From: JBEEJL01 sp043744215
GTDB taxonomy: Bacteria > Pseudomonadota > Gammaproteobacteria > Burkholderiales > JBEEJL01
Reading direction: 5' to 3'
Assembly (NCBI GenBank): GCA_043744215.1
Contig: JAYTVC010000080.1
Location: forward strand, 1-12,524
Length of the DNA stretch: 12,524 nt
The notes below the pieces were generated by a model. It was not told where the DNA came from, ran no database searches, and worked only from the letters and a program-made list of their open reading frames with translations. Both the position numbers and the translations under genes were made by a program. Below are positions 12,397 to 12,524 of the stretch, in pieces (the first letter of the stretch is position 1; every line of letters starts with the position of its first letter).

Positions 12397-12524
12397 GACT
12401 AGCCGCCGGGGGGCGCCGCTCCTCGAGACACGCAGTGCAGGGGCGGGAACGGTGCCCGGTGTGGCTGCATTACAAAACTATTACGATGCCCCGGTGGCCG
12501 CTCCCGCAAACGGCACCGATTAAA

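Larger units (their letters stand above)
12101..12524. other. Gene-free repeat-rich end of the window
   Basis: No frame here resembles a known protein. The stretch holds a T-rich run (12128-12162), a long imperfect inverted repeat (12211-12328), a terminator-like hairpin (12373-12396) and GC-rich sequence to the end. The open frames on both strands follow the repeats and have low-complexity, basic translations typical of non-coding repeats. Confidence 0.6.

Noticed and set aside
12281..12523. 80-codon + strand frame at the window end
   Set aside because: It runs through the inverted repeat and the AT-stem hairpin, has a basic low-complexity translation, and resembles no protein I know.

Overview
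The window looks like a betaproteobacterial chromosome, probably Nitrosomonadales-like. This is an inference from gene order: a mannose-type EIIA - HPr - Enzyme I cluster without a permease, MetX paired with MetW, and the run DUF971 - ubiE - Tim44-like - ubiJ - ubiB are all arrangements I associate with that class. No rRNA, tRNA, CRISPR array or recognisable transposase was seen.

Region 1 (1-2350, + strand) is an accessory island: the broken 3' part of an RHS/YD-repeat gene. A dockerin-like double calcium-loop module after a poly-proline linker interrupts the RHS core. A frameshift near 837 splits the gene. The open 3' part ends in an AT-richer C-terminal tip with an HExxH zinc-protease-like motif. 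Two bases later starts a small protein with a signal peptide, the likely immunity partner. Behind it lies a diverged partial copy of the dockerin-downstream RHS segment. Short palindromic repeats of one type bracket the toxin/immunity part.

Region 2 (2352-6698, - strand) is core metabolism and regulation. EIIA(Man)-type protein, HPr and Enzyme I form a regulatory phosphorelay. MetX and MetW, for methionine synthesis, follow downstream. The metX leader holds two overlapping hairpins that cannot both form as ordinary helices, the second followed by a T-run: a candidate attenuator or pseudoknot switch.

Region 3 (6903-11783, + strand) serves ubiquinone synthesis: DUF971 protein, UbiE methyltransferase, a membrane Tim44-like protein, the lipid-binding accessory factor UbiJ and the kinase-like UbiB. 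A truncated lipoprotein frame lies in the 500-bp gap after ubiE.

Region 4 (11784-12524) has no intact gene. It begins with a remnant of the last ~40 codons of PEP carboxylase on the - strand, then several palindromic repeats and a long imperfect inverted repeat. Across the window the intergenic gaps hold at least five kinds of short dispersed repeats, including a 30-bp AT-rich element whose core matches the IHF consensus and which sits directly before the HPr and metW starts.
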